This document shows positions 22,755 to 30,418 of a stretch of 33,693 nt of DNA, piece after piece; within the stretch, counting starts at the first letter, position 1, and each line of letters starts with the position of its first letter. Under the pieces are notes generated by a model. The model did no database searches. It was not told where the DNA came from and worked only from the letters and a program-made list of their open reading frames with translations. Where the stretch lies: assembly GCA_031459655.1 (NCBI GenBank), contig JAVKID010000020.1, positions 1 through 33,693 on the forward strand, given 5' to 3'. A program made the translations under genes and the position numbers. Origin of the DNA: Fervidifonticultor_A octavus_A (GTDB taxonomy: Bacteria; Sysuimicrobiota; Sysuimicrobiia; Sysuimicrobiales; Humicultoraceae).

Positions 22755-24577
22755 AGGCGATCCCCCCGTTCCCGGGGCGCCGTCGCCGCCCGGGCCTCCA
22801 GCCGGCGGGCCAGCAGTTCGCCCACCAGGATGAGGGCGATCAGCAGGACGATGATCGCGTTGGCGAACTGCGGCAGGCCCTGCTCGGTGTACCGGAAGGT
22901 CATGGTGGTGAGCGTGCGCGTGGCCGGGGTGATCAGCAGGATGATGAGGGAAAGCTCCCGCATGGTGGAGATGAAGGCCAGCAGCACGCCGGACAGCAGC
23001 CCGCTGGCCACCAGCGGGACCAGGATCCGGCGCACGCGCAGCCACAGTCCGGCGCCCAGCACCGCCGAGGCCTCCTCCAGCTCCCCGCTGACCTGCATCA
23101 GCGCCGCGATACCGGACCGCGAGGCGAAGGGCAGGTTCTTCACCGTGCAGGTCAGGACCAGCAGGGCAAAGGTGCCGTAGAGCGCGGGCAGCGGACCCCA
23201 GGATCGCAGGAAGACCGCCAGGTAGACGGCCCCGAACGCGATGCTGGGGACCAGGTAGGGCAGGAAGGAGACCTGTTCGACCATCTTGGCCAGCAGGGTG
23301 CCACGGCCCCGGACCACCGCGAGCCCAACCGCCAGGCCAGCGACGCCCGTGAGGACCGCGGTGGCCACGCTCAACCGGAGGCTGTTGAACGCCGCGCCGA
23401 GGATCGGGCGGTTGCGCAGGATCCCGGCCTCGCCGTCCGCGATCGCCGGGTCTGAGCGGCCGATCCAGAAGTGGGCTGTCAGGTTGCGCAGGGAGTAGTC
23501 GTCGGGGTAGCGCATCAGGCTGTTCCAGAGCAGCAGCCCCAGCGGCACGACCACCGCGATCGCGATCACGCCCCAGGCGAAGGCCGCCGCCGGCGCCCGC
23601 CAGGGACCCAACGGCCGGATCCGTGTGCGCATCCCGCGGCCGGTGATGGTCACGAAACTGCGCCGCGCGCCGATGGCGCGCTGGTTGGCGTGGACGGTCA
23701 GCGCCGAGATCACAATCAGCACCAGAGCCAGGATGTAGCCGCCGGCGGCGGCCCGGCTGACGATGTGGGCGTAGATCATGGTGGACAGGGTGAAGTAGCG
23801 TACCGGCAGGCCCAGCAGGTAGGGCGTCCCGAAGGTCCCCAGCGCCTTGGAGAAGGTCAGGATGAACGCCGACAGCAGGGCGGGCAGCAGCAGTGGGACG
23901 GTGATCCGTCGGAGGATGGTCCCGCCGCGAGCACCCAGCACCTCGCCGCTCTCTTCGAGGCTGGCGTCGAGGCTGCGCATCGCCGCGGCCAGGAGCAGGA
24001 ACGCGAAGGGGAAGTAGTGCAGCCCCAGGACGACCACGATGGGCAGCGGGCCGTAGGCGAGCCAGTCGGGCGGCGGCGCGCCGGTGGCGGACTCGACCAG
24101 CCCGACCCCGGCGCCGGCCCGGGGGCTGCGGAACAGGATCAGCCACACCAGGGCGATCGTCCACGACGGCAGGACGTAGGGCACGACCCCCAGCGTCTGC
24201 AGCCAGGTGCGGCCCAAGACGTCGGTCCGCACGACGAGCCAGGCCAGCAGGCCCCCGACGGCCAGGGCCACCGCCGAGGCGCCCAACGCGGTCACCAGCG
24301 AGTTCGCCAGCGGGACGTAGAGGACGTTCCGGCTGATCTCGCTGCTGAAGACCCGCCGCCAGTGGAAGGCCGTGGGGGCGCCGGGTTCGGCGTCCGGGTG
24401 CGCCCGCAGGTCCTCGTCGCTCCAGGTGAGCGTCGTGACCACGAGCTGCAGCATGGGCGCCACGACCAGCAGCGCCAGCAGGACGCCGAGGGCCAGGCCG
24501 ATGATGACGTGGGGCCGCGCCAGCCCAAAACGCAGGCGGTGCAGGCACACCACAAGGGCAGGACTGAAGACTGCCAT
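22751..24577 (-). CDS. ABC transporter permease, fused double domain (second importer)
   Basis: The 608-residue protein has twelve or so hydrophobic helices in two BPD_transp_1 halves. EAA loops read LEESGEVLGARGGTILRRIT (about 208-228) and LEEASAVLGAGLWLRVRRIL (about 493-513). The architecture equals the FbpB/AfuB-type permease of the first importer, but the N-terminus is longer and there is a bigger periplasmic segment after the first helix (WSDEDLRAHPDAEPGAP). ATG 24577 has no visible Shine-Dalgarno and lies 41 nt after the binding-protein stop, so translation may depend on reinitiation or use an internal GTG nearby. The start is therefore less certain than the rest. Confidence 0.91.
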   Translation of the reverse strand: MAVFSPALVVCLHRLRFGLARPHVIIGLALGVLLALLVVAPMLQLVVTTLTWSDEDLRAHPDAEPGAPTAFHWRRVFSSEISRNVLYVPLANSLVTALGASAVALAVGGLLAWLVVRTDVLGRTWLQTLGVVPYVLPSWTIALVWLILFRSPRAGAGVGLVESATGAPPPDWLAYGPLPIVVVLGLHYFPFAFLLLAAAMRSLDASLEESGEVLGARGGTILRRITVPLLLPALLSAFILTFSKALGTFGTPYLLGLPVRYFTLSTMIYAHIVSRAAAGGYILALVLIVISALTVHANQRAIGARRSFVTITGRGMRTRIRPLGPWRAPAAAFAWGVIAIAVVVPLGLLLWNSLMRYPDDYSLRNLTAHFWIGRSDPAIADGEAGILRNRPILGAAFNSLRLSVATAVLTGVAGLAVGLAVVRGRGTLLAKMVEQVSFLPYLVPSIAFGAVYLAVFLRSWGPLPALYGTFALLVLTCTVKNLPFASRSGIAALMQVSGELEEASAVLGAGLWLRVRRILVPLVASGLLSGVLLAFISTMRELSLIILLITPATRTLTTMTFRYTEQGLPQFANAIIVLLIALILVGELLARRLEARAATAPRERGDRL

Positions 24578-24618
24578 CGTCTAGCCGGCGCCGGTCGGCC
24601 GGGGGGAGGGCGCGGGCG

Positions 24619-25809
24619 CTATCGGAGGTAGCGCAGCCAGAACTCCCTCACCTTGGTGGACTGCTTCCAGATCACGTCGTAGTCCTGGTCCCAGACCTTC
24701 AGGTGGTACAGCATGGGCATCCCCGGAGGCGGGGGAACGTCCGTCCGCGTCGGCAGGTGGCCCTCGATGTAGAACGGTTCGAACCCCTGGCCGCCCTTCT
24801 CGTCACCCATCATCCACCGGATCAGCAACTTCGCCGCGGCCGGATGCGGCGCGTGAGCCGGGATGGCCAGGATGGTGAGGTCGCTGACGGCGGCGACCGG
24901 CTCCATGGCCAGGACCGGCTCGAACCTCAGCGTCGGCCGGCGGACCTTGTCGCGCATCCGCGACCAGGCGGAGATGCCAATCGGCGGCGCGGTCTGGCCG
25001 GGCCGCCCAATGGCGTTGGTCACTTCGTCGGTGGACGGCGCAATGATGAGATCGTTGGCCAGCAGGCGCCGGATCCACTCGTAGCCCGCGTTCTCGATCC
25101 CCGGGCTCAGGCGCAGGTCTCCGTACTTCCGCTGGTGGGCCGCGGCCATCTCGTCGGCCCGCTGCACGACCGTCACCAGGAACGAGAGGTACTCGGGGAT
25201 CTTGAGCGGGTCGGGCAGCATCACCCTGCCCTTCCACTCGGGCCGGGTGAGGTCCCAGAGGTTGTTGACCGGCGGGCTCGCGTAGCGCTCGTTGTTGTAG
25301 AAGACGACCCGGAAGCTGAAGTGGCGGGCCAGCAGGGGCTCCCGGTACTGGCGGGGGATCTTCGTCACCAGGTCCGGCGGCACGTAGTTGAACACCATCC
25401 ACCGGGGCATCAACTGGTGCTTCACCGTGGCCACCTCGGGGAGGAATATCAGGTCGGCCTGGTAGTTCCGCGCCCGCTGCTCGGCCAGCACCTTGGTGAT
25501 GATCTCGGCACCGTCGAGGTCGAAGGCGTTGACCTTGATCCCCGGGTACTGCTTCTCAAACGTGCCCCCGATCGCGTGGATCCGCGACGAGTAGGAGTAG
25601 ACGGTGACCGCACCTTCCCGCCGGGCCTGCTCGTAGAGGGCCGCGGCGTCGAACCGGGGCTCGACGTACGGTCCCAGCCTGGCCGCCTTCAACCATTCCT
25701 GAGTGGCGGGCGGGGGCGCCGGTTGGGCAAGGACGGGGCTTCGCCCCGGCACGACCGCCGCCGCCAGCACCGCGATGACCAGCCCTGCCCATCCATGGAG
25801 ATTCCGCAT
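24619..25809 (-). CDS. ABC transporter substrate-binding protein (second importer)
   Basis: This 396-residue secreted protein carries a signal peptide, GWAGLVIAVLAAAVVPGRS then PVLAQP. The mature part has the Fe3+-type binding-protein pattern: ALYEQARREGAVTVYSYSSR, FEKQYPGIKVNAFDL, ADLIFLPEVA and VVFYNNERYASPPVNNLWDL. The tail FYIEGHLPTRTDVPPPPG is also typical. ATG 25809 is preceded by GGAGG at about 8 nt. It begins a minus-strand operon of binding protein, permease, ATPase and HAD protein that converges on the first importer cluster. The ligand is probably a small organic anion, or iron, and cannot be told apart by sequence reading. Confidence 0.89.
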   Translation of the reverse strand: MRNLHGWAGLVIAVLAAAVVPGRSPVLAQPAPPPATQEWLKAARLGPYVEPRFDAAALYEQARREGAVTVYSYSSRIHAIGGTFEKQYPGIKVNAFDLDGAEIITKVLAEQRARNYQADLIFLPEVATVKHQLMPRWMVFNYVPPDLVTKIPRQYREPLLARHFSFRVVFYNNERYASPPVNNLWDLTRPEWKGRVMLPDPLKIPEYLSFLVTVVQRADEMAAAHQRKYGDLRLSPGIENAGYEWIRRLLANDLIIAPSTDEVTNAIGRPGQTAPPIGISAWSRMRDKVRRPTLRFEPVLAMEPVAAVSDLTILAIPAHAPHPAAAKLLIRWMMGDEKGGQGFEPFYIEGHLPTRTDVPPPPGMPMLYHLKVWDQDYDVIWKQSTKVREFWLRYLR

Positions 25810-26113
25810 CCCGCATTCCTCCCTCTCTCCCTGCTTCTCTGGCGCGGGGAACCCATCCTCCGTGGATCACACGTCCTCGCTCTGGCCCCGTAGAGCGCGT
25901 CGCGGTCGGCCACGTCCACCGCCGGAGCACCCTCGCCGCGCCTGGTGACCCAGGCCGGCCTGTACGCCGTGCGCCGCTTCCGTCGGCTGAGCAGCAAGCG
26001 GAGCGCCTCCTCGACCAGGGACGTCAACCTCGGCGGCGCGCTCCCTCGCCTCGTGCACGAGCCCCCGCCGCACCGCCCTGCCCGAGGGACACCGGCGGGC
26101 GACCCTGCAAGGA
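25810..26113. other. 304-nt intergenic stretch with antitoxin remnant
   Basis: Apart from the VapB-like remnant (25867-26073), this stretch contains the Shine-Dalgarno of the second importer's binding protein. It should also hold that operon's promoter, which I could not pick out. Nothing else gene-like was seen on either strand. Confidence 0.5.
25867..26073 (-). pseudogene. Remnant of a VapB-like type II antitoxin
   Basis: Reading the minus strand, LVHEARERAAE is followed after a frame change near 26018-26026 by LTSLVEEALRLLLSRRK, then RPAWVTRR and PAVDVADRDALYG. This is the order of a VapB antitoxin: a helix, the TLTSLVEEALR helix, then the 'VDL-DRDALYD' toxin-binding tail. The N-terminal beta strand is missing, about five bases seem lost at the frame change, and the natural stop is reached only by another shift (SEDV, TGA 25867-25869). 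No VapC toxin lies next to it. The remnant reading is mine from motif spacing only. Confidence 0.5.
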
Positions 26114-27100
26114 TCAGGGCACCATCAGGTACTGGAGCCGAAACGGCGCGCCCGGCCCCGGCACGATGTCGGCAGGACCCGGCAGCCAGACGCGCAGGCG
26201 ATGGCCCGTCCACCCCAGCAGGCCCTTGAGCACCCCCTCGGTCCCGTACTCCACCACGCGGGCCTCTCGGAGGCCGGCCCGCCTGAGGGCTTCTGCGACC
26301 GCCTCCGGCAGGTGGCCCAGGATGTCCACCAAGCCCAGCCGATGCGCCTGCCGGCCGGTATAGACCCGACCGTCGGCCAGGCGGCGCACCCTGGCGGGAT
26401 CCATGCGGCGTCCCTGCGCCACGATGCCCACGAAGCGCTCGTAGGCCTCGTCCACCAGGCTCTGAAAGATGGCCGCCTCGGCGGGCGTCATCCGGCGGGT
26501 GGGATTCCCCAGGTCCTTGAATGCGCCGCTCTTGAACACCACGGTCCGGATGCCGATCTTGCGGATGAGTTCCTCGATGTTGGGCAACGCGACGATCACC
26601 CCGATGCTGCCCGTGACCGTCGTCGGATCCGCCACAATGGCGTCGGCGCCCGCGGCGATGTAGTAGCCCCCCGATGCCGCCGTCTCGGTCATCAGCGCCA
26701 CGACGGGTTTGCCGGCGCGGCGCACCGCGGTGACCTTGCGGTGGATCTCGTCGCTGGCCACGATCGATCCGCCAGGGGTGTCCAGTTCCAGGATCACCGC
26801 CCTGGCCTCCGCGTCTTGCTGGGCGCGGTCGAGCAACTGCACGATCCGCCGGCTGGACGCCCCGCCGAAGAAGGGACCGACGCCCTCTTCCCGCGTGAGC
26901 GGACCGATCACCCGGACCACGACGATCTTGTCCCGCCCCTGGCCGCTGATGTGTCGTTCCGGCGGACCGGCCGACCACGACGCAGCCGTGCCGGTCGCGG
27001 CCCCGGCCGCGAAGCCGACAAGACCCCCTGCACACGCAGCGGCGGCGAGGGCGACGGCAGCCAGGACCACCCCAAGCGTTACGGCGACACTCTGTTTCAT
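26114..27100 (-). CDS. sppA: Signal peptide peptidase SppA (short, single-domain type)
   Basis: The 328-residue membrane-anchored serine protease degrades released signal peptides. An N-terminal hydrophobic stretch (VAVTLGVVLAAVALAAAACA) anchors it with the catalytic domain outside. The Ser is in ETAASGGYYIAA (S143) and the Lys in KSGAFKDLGNP (K195); their spacing of 52 equals that of Bacillus subtilis SppA. Other family segments are LELDTPGGSIVASDEI, TVTGSIGVI and GRVYTGRQAHRLGLVD. ATG 27100 follows GGAGGG. It is divergent from the mrp operon across 244 nt and is preceded by a possible coupled leader ORF. Confidence 0.93.
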   Translation of the reverse strand: MKQSVAVTLGVVLAAVALAAAACAGGLVGFAAGAATGTAASWSAGPPERHISGQGRDKIVVVRVIGPLTREEGVGPFFGGASSRRIVQLLDRAQQDAEARAVILELDTPGGSIVASDEIHRKVTAVRRAGKPVVALMTETAASGGYYIAAGADAIVADPTTVTGSIGVIVALPNIEELIRKIGIRTVVFKSGAFKDLGNPTRRMTPAEAAIFQSLVDEAYERFVGIVAQGRRMDPARVRRLADGRVYTGRQAHRLGLVDILGHLPEAVAEALRRAGLREARVVEYGTEGVLKGLLGWTGHRLRVWLPGPADIVPGPGAPFRLQYLMVP

Positions 27101-27144
27101 CTCAGTCTCCCTCCTGAAATGCGCATCCGGCCTGGATGGTGCAT
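27097..27144 (-). CDS. Possible 15-codon leader ORF coupled to sppA
   Basis: ATG 27144, just after GGAGGGAG, opens a 15-residue frame (MHHPGRMRISGGRLR) whose TGA overlaps the ATG of sppA (ATGA). Its own Shine-Dalgarno spacing is short (2-3 nt). The start codon lies inside one arm of a 10-bp inverted repeat, so folding could mask it. Plausible as a translational-coupling element, unproven. Confidence 0.32.
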   Translation of the reverse strand: MHHPGRMRISGGRLR

Positions 27145-27194
27145 CTCCCTCCTCTGGTTTCGCCGGAGAGCCGCCGAGCCATCCTGCACCATCC
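27134..27194. repeat. 10-bp inverted repeat in the sppA-mrp intergenic region
   Basis: GGATGGTGCA (27134-27143) and TGCACCATCC (27185-27194) are perfect inverted copies 41 nt apart. Between them a smaller hairpin is possible (CTCTGG 27153-27158 with CCGGAG 27164-27169, one G-U pair). In the sppA direction this would form a long stem in the 5' leader that includes the start of the leader ORF. Confidence 0.5.
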
Positions 27195-27250
27195 CATGTG
27201 GCACCATGGCGACCTCAAGGGGGAACAGCGACCGCCCCGTCCAGGTCGGA

Positions 27251-27284
27251 CCCGATTGACCCTCTTGGCCCAATCGGGTAGCGT
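27251..27284 (+). promoter_or_regulatory. mrpA: Candidate promoter with operator dyad for the mrp operon
   Basis: TTGACC (27256-27261) and TAGCGT (27279-27284) are separated by exactly 17 nt. A perfect 8-bp inverted repeat, CCCGATTG (27251-27258) and CAATCGGG (27271-27278), covers the -35 and the spacer, an ideal place for a repressor. The -10 match is weak (three of six). The mrpA start is 60 nt downstream of the -10. Confidence 0.45.
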
Positions 27285-27344
27285 ATCTCGCGTGGGTGCA
27301 CGGTTCATCGCGGATTCCCCCATCTGGCCATCGGAAGGCCCTGG

Positions 27345-30104
27345 GTGACGTCCCTGCTCGGGCTCGTTCCCCTGATCGCCATCGCGGCGGCCCCGTGGTG
27401 CTCGATCCTGGCGGGACGCCTCCGGATGCACCCTGGCTGGATCGCGGCGCCCGTCCCGGCCGGCCTGGCGATCCTGCTGGTCTCTCTGGCCGCGCCGGTC
27501 TGGGACGGGCAGACCCTGCGGCTGTCGGTCGCCTGGTTTCCGGATCTCGGCATTCGCTACGCGCTGACCCTTGACGGCCTCTCGCTGCTCTTTGGCCTCT
27601 TGATTGCCGGAGTGGGACTCCTCATCGTGCTCTACTCGGTGGCGTACATGGCGCGCGGGCCGCACCTGGGCCGGTTCTACGCCCACATGCTGCTCTTCAT
27701 GGGCGCGATGCTCGGGGTCGTGCTCGCCGACGATCTCGTGCTGCTCTACATCTTCTGGGAACTCACGAGCCTGGCGTCGTTCTTCCTGATCGGGTACCAC
27801 GACGAAGACCCCGGGGCCCGGGCGGGCGCCACCCAGGCCCTCATCGTCACGGTCGCCGGCGGGGTGGCGATGCTGGCCGGGTTCGTGCTGCTGGCGCAGG
27901 TCGGCGGGACCTGGCAGATCAGCGGGTTGATCGCGGGGGCGATCGCCGCCGACGGCCGCGTTCCCGCGATCCTCCTCCTGATCCTGGCTGGCGCGTTTGC
28001 CAAGTCCGCGCAGATCCCGTTCCAGTTCTGGCTGCCGTCGGCGATGGTAGCGCCGACGCCGGTCTCCACCTACCTGCACGCGGCCACCATGGTGTGGGCT
28101 GGCGTCTACTTGCTGGCGCGCATGCTGCCGGTCCTCGGCGGGCACGTGTGGTGGACCGGCATCGTGGCGCCGGTCGGCCTTGCGACGGTGCTCGTCGGGG
28201 CCGGACTGGCCCTGACCCAAACCCACCTGAAGGCGCTGCTGGCCTACTCGACGGTGGGGGCGCTCGGCCTGGCCACGGCCCTGCTGGGGTCCGGGACGCC
28301 CGAGGCCGTGGCCGCGGCGGCGGTGCTCGTGCTCAACCATGCCGCGTTCAAGGGCACGCTCTTCTTGGTCGCCGGGATCGTCGAGCACGAGACCGGCGCC
28401 CGGGAACTGTACCGGCTCAGCGGGCTGCGCCGCGGGATGCCAATCACCTTTGGCCTGGCGGCGGTGGCGACCCTGTCCATGGCGGGGATCCCGCCGCTGG
28501 GGGGGTTTTTGAGCAAGGAAGTGGCGGTCGAGGCCTTCCTGCCGCGGTCCTGGCTGGCCGCCGGGATCGTGGTCCTCTCCGGCGCGCTCTCGCTGGCCTA
28601 CGGGGCCAGATTCCTGCAGATCTTCTTCGGGCCCAGACCGGCGGTGCGGCCGGGAGGGCGCCGCCCTGGCGCGAAGCACGCCGCCCCTGAAACCGTATCC
28701 GCCGGAGCGCACGATCCGACCGCGCTCCTGTGGGCACCGGCGGCCGCCCTCGCCCTGCTGGCCCCCCTCTTCGGCCTGGTGCCCGGCGCGGTGGAACGCC
28801 TGGCCGGTCTCGCGACGGCGGCCGTCACCGGGGCGCCCCACTCGGTCCGCCTGTGGCACGGCCTGACGGTCCAGGCCGTCGCCGTGACCGTCGCGTCGGT
28901 TGCCCTGGGGGCCGCCCTCTTCGGAGCGCAGGATCGGGCGCAGCGCATCCGGGAGGGGCTGCCGTGGCTGAGCGCGGGGCGCCTCTACGACGCGCTCTAC
29001 GCCGGCACGCTGCGGGCAGCCAGCGGGCTGACGTCCCTCTACATGACCGGAAGGCTGCGGGACTACCTCATCTACATCACCGGTGCCACCGTCGTCCTGA
29101 TCGTGGCGGGCCTCGCGCGCACCGGGATCGCCGCACCGCTGTGGCCCCAGGACCTCCAGTTGGGGCCGGCCCTCGCCGTGCTGGTGGCCATCGGCGCGGC
29201 GGTCGCCGCAGCCCGGCTGCCGATGCTGGTGGCCTCGATCCTGGCCCTGGGGGTGGCGGGCTACACCGTCGGCCTGATCTACCTGCTGTTGTCGGCGCCG
29301 GACATCGCCATGACGCAGGTGGTCATCGAGACAGTCTCGCTGGTGCTCTTCCTGGTGGCCATCACCGCGCTGGGCCGCAGCGACGCCGGCCACCCGCCGC
29401 GCCGGCCTGGCCTGGACGGCCTCACCGCGGTGGCCGCCGGCGCCGTCAGCGCGGCGATGGCCGCCATGGTCGCCTCCCCCTCGGCCCTGCCCCGTGTCTC
29501 CGAGGCGTTCTTCGCCCATGCGGCCGAGGCCGGCGGGAGGAACGTCGTCAACCTGGTGATCGTGGACTTCCGCGGATGGGACACCATGGGCGAGATCACC
29601 GTGCTCGGGATCGCGGCCGTGGGGATCATGGCCCTGGCCCCCTGGAGGAGACGCGCCAGGGGCGTGCCGGCGCCACCGGGCCGGAGCCCCGGGAACTCGG
29701 GCCAGGAGGCGCCGATGACCTCGCTGATCCTGCGCACCGTCGCGACGGTCGCCTCACCGGCCATTGCGCTCTTCGCCCTGATGCTGTGGGCCACCGGCCA
29801 CTACAGTCCGGGGGGCGGATTCGTGGCCGGCCTGATGGTGGCGGCGGCCGTCGCCCTGCGGGCGCAGGCCTTCGGCGCGCACCTGCTGGCGCGCCGGTGG
29901 GACCGACTGATGGCCTTCGGGCTGCTGCTGGCCGGCGGGTCGGCCGCGGTGCCGCTGGTCGCGGGGAAGCCGCTGCTCCAGCACACCCTGCTGACGGTGG
30001 GGTCGGCGAAGTTCGCCTCATCCCTGATCTTCGATGCGGGTGTCCTGTGCCTGGTGGCCGGGACGGTGCTGGCGGCGGTGCGCTCGCTGGTGGAGGCGGC
30101 CTGA
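27345..30104 (+). CDS. mrpA: Na+/H+ antiporter subunit A fused to subunit B (MrpAB)
   Basis: The 919-residue membrane protein is the largest Mrp complex subunit. Residues 1-650 are NuoL/MrpA-like, with the membrane Glu in FWELTS (E139), K220 in FAKSAQIPFQFWLPSAMVAP, the HAAFKGTLF Lys and a MAGIPPLGG segment. Residues 660-780 carry the MrpA C-terminal and MbhE-type part (LLLSAPDIAMTQVVIETVSL and VNLVIVDFRGWDTMGEITVL). Residues 791-919 are a complete MrpB (WATGHYSPGGGFVAGL). The complex exchanges cytoplasmic Na+ (or K+) for protons. GTG 27345 follows GGAAGG. A perfect internal Shine-Dalgarno (AGGAGG, 29704-29709) with ATG 29715 could also give free MrpB. Fused A-B forms are known in rhizobial Pha systems. 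Confidence 0.94.
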   Translation: MTSLLGLVPLIAIAAAPWCSILAGRLRMHPGWIAAPVPAGLAILLVSLAAPVWDGQTLRLSVAWFPDLGIRYALTLDGLSLLFGLLIAGVGLLIVLYSVAYMARGPHLGRFYAHMLLFMGAMLGVVLADDLVLLYIFWELTSLASFFLIGYHDEDPGARAGATQALIVTVAGGVAMLAGFVLLAQVGGTWQISGLIAGAIAADGRVPAILLLILAGAFAKSAQIPFQFWLPSAMVAPTPVSTYLHAATMVWAGVYLLARMLPVLGGHVWWTGIVAPVGLATVLVGAGLALTQTHLKALLAYSTVGALGLATALLGSGTPEAVAAAAVLVLNHAAFKGTLFLVAGIVEHETGARELYRLSGLRRGMPITFGLAAVATLSMAGIPPLGGFLSKEVAVEAFLPRSWLAAGIVVLSGALSLAYGARFLQIFFGPRPAVRPGGRRPGAKHAAPETVSAGAHDPTALLWAPAAALALLAPLFGLVPGAVERLAGLATAAVTGAPHSVRLWHGLTVQAVAVTVASVALGAALFGAQDRAQRIREGLPWLSAGRLYDALYAGTLRAASGLTSLYMTGRLRDYLIYITGATVVLIVAGLARTGIAAPLWPQDLQLGPALAVLVAIGAAVAAARLPMLVASILALGVAGYTVGLIYLLLSAPDIAMTQVVIETVSLVLFLVAITALGRSDAGHPPRRPGLDGLTAVAAGAVSAAMAAMVASPSALPRVSEAFFAHAAEAGGRNVVNLVIVDFRGWDTMGEITVLGIAAVGIMALAPWRRRARGVPAPPGRSPGNSGQEAPMTSLILRTVATVASPAIALFALMLWATGHYSPGGGFVAGLMVAAAVALRAQAFGAHLLARRWDRLMAFGLLLAGGSAAVPLVAGKPLLQHTLLTVGSAKFASSLIFDAGVLCLVAGTVLAAVRSLVEAA
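29715..30104 (+). CDS. mrpB: Possible internally initiated MrpB (same frame as the MrpAB fusion)
   Basis: Within the fusion gene, ATG 29715 stands 5 nt after AGGAGG and opens the exact 129-residue MrpB domain (MTSLILRTVATVASPAIALF). The linker before it (RRRARGVPAPPGRSPGNSGQ) is hydrophilic and untypical of Mrp subunits. It looks like a former intergenic region that lost its stop codon. Both a fused and a free MrpB may be made. Confidence 0.5.
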   Translation: MTSLILRTVATVASPAIALFALMLWATGHYSPGGGFVAGLMVAAAVALRAQAFGAHLLARRWDRLMAFGLLLAGGSAAVPLVAGKPLLQHTLLTVGSAKFASSLIFDAGVLCLVAGTVLAAVRSLVEAA

Positions 30105-30418
30105 TGGCGGCCGCCGTGGCCCTGCTGGTCGGCGTGCTCGTGGCGACCGGACTCTACCTGCTGCTGGGCCGGTCGCTGCTGCGGCAGATCATCGGACTCG
30201 CGCTGCTCTCGCACGCGGCGAACATCATCCTGCTCCTGTCCGCGGGCCTGCGGGGCGGCGTGCCGGTGATCGGCGCGAGCGCGACGCCGACGGACCCGCT
30301 GCCGCAGGCCCTCATCCTCACGGCGATCGTCATCGCATTCGGCGTCACCGCGTTCCTGCTGGCCCTGGGCTACCGGATGCACCTCTTCGAGGGTGGGGAG
30401 GACCGGGATGATCGCTAG
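30104..30418 (+). CDS. mrpC: Na+/H+ antiporter subunit C (MrpC, NuoK-like)
   Basis: The 104-residue protein has three transmembrane helices: VALLVGVLVATGLYLLLG, IIGLALLSHAANIILLLSAG and LILTAIVIAFGVTAFLLALG. It is the NuoK-like subunit of the Mrp antiporter, with the characteristic DPLPQALILTAIVI segment. ATG 30104 overlaps the MrpAB stop by one base (TGATG). Its end overlaps the mrpD start by 11 nt, so the subunits are translationally linked. Confidence 0.93.
   Translation: MAAAVALLVGVLVATGLYLLLGRSLLRQIIGLALLSHAANIILLLSAGLRGGVPVIGASATPTDPLPQALILTAIVIAFGVTAFLLALGYRMHLFEGGEDRDDR

Noticed and set aside
27102..29519. 805-codon minus-strand frame opposite mrpA
   Set aside because: High-GC antisense shadow; the plus-strand mrpA reading is unambiguous.
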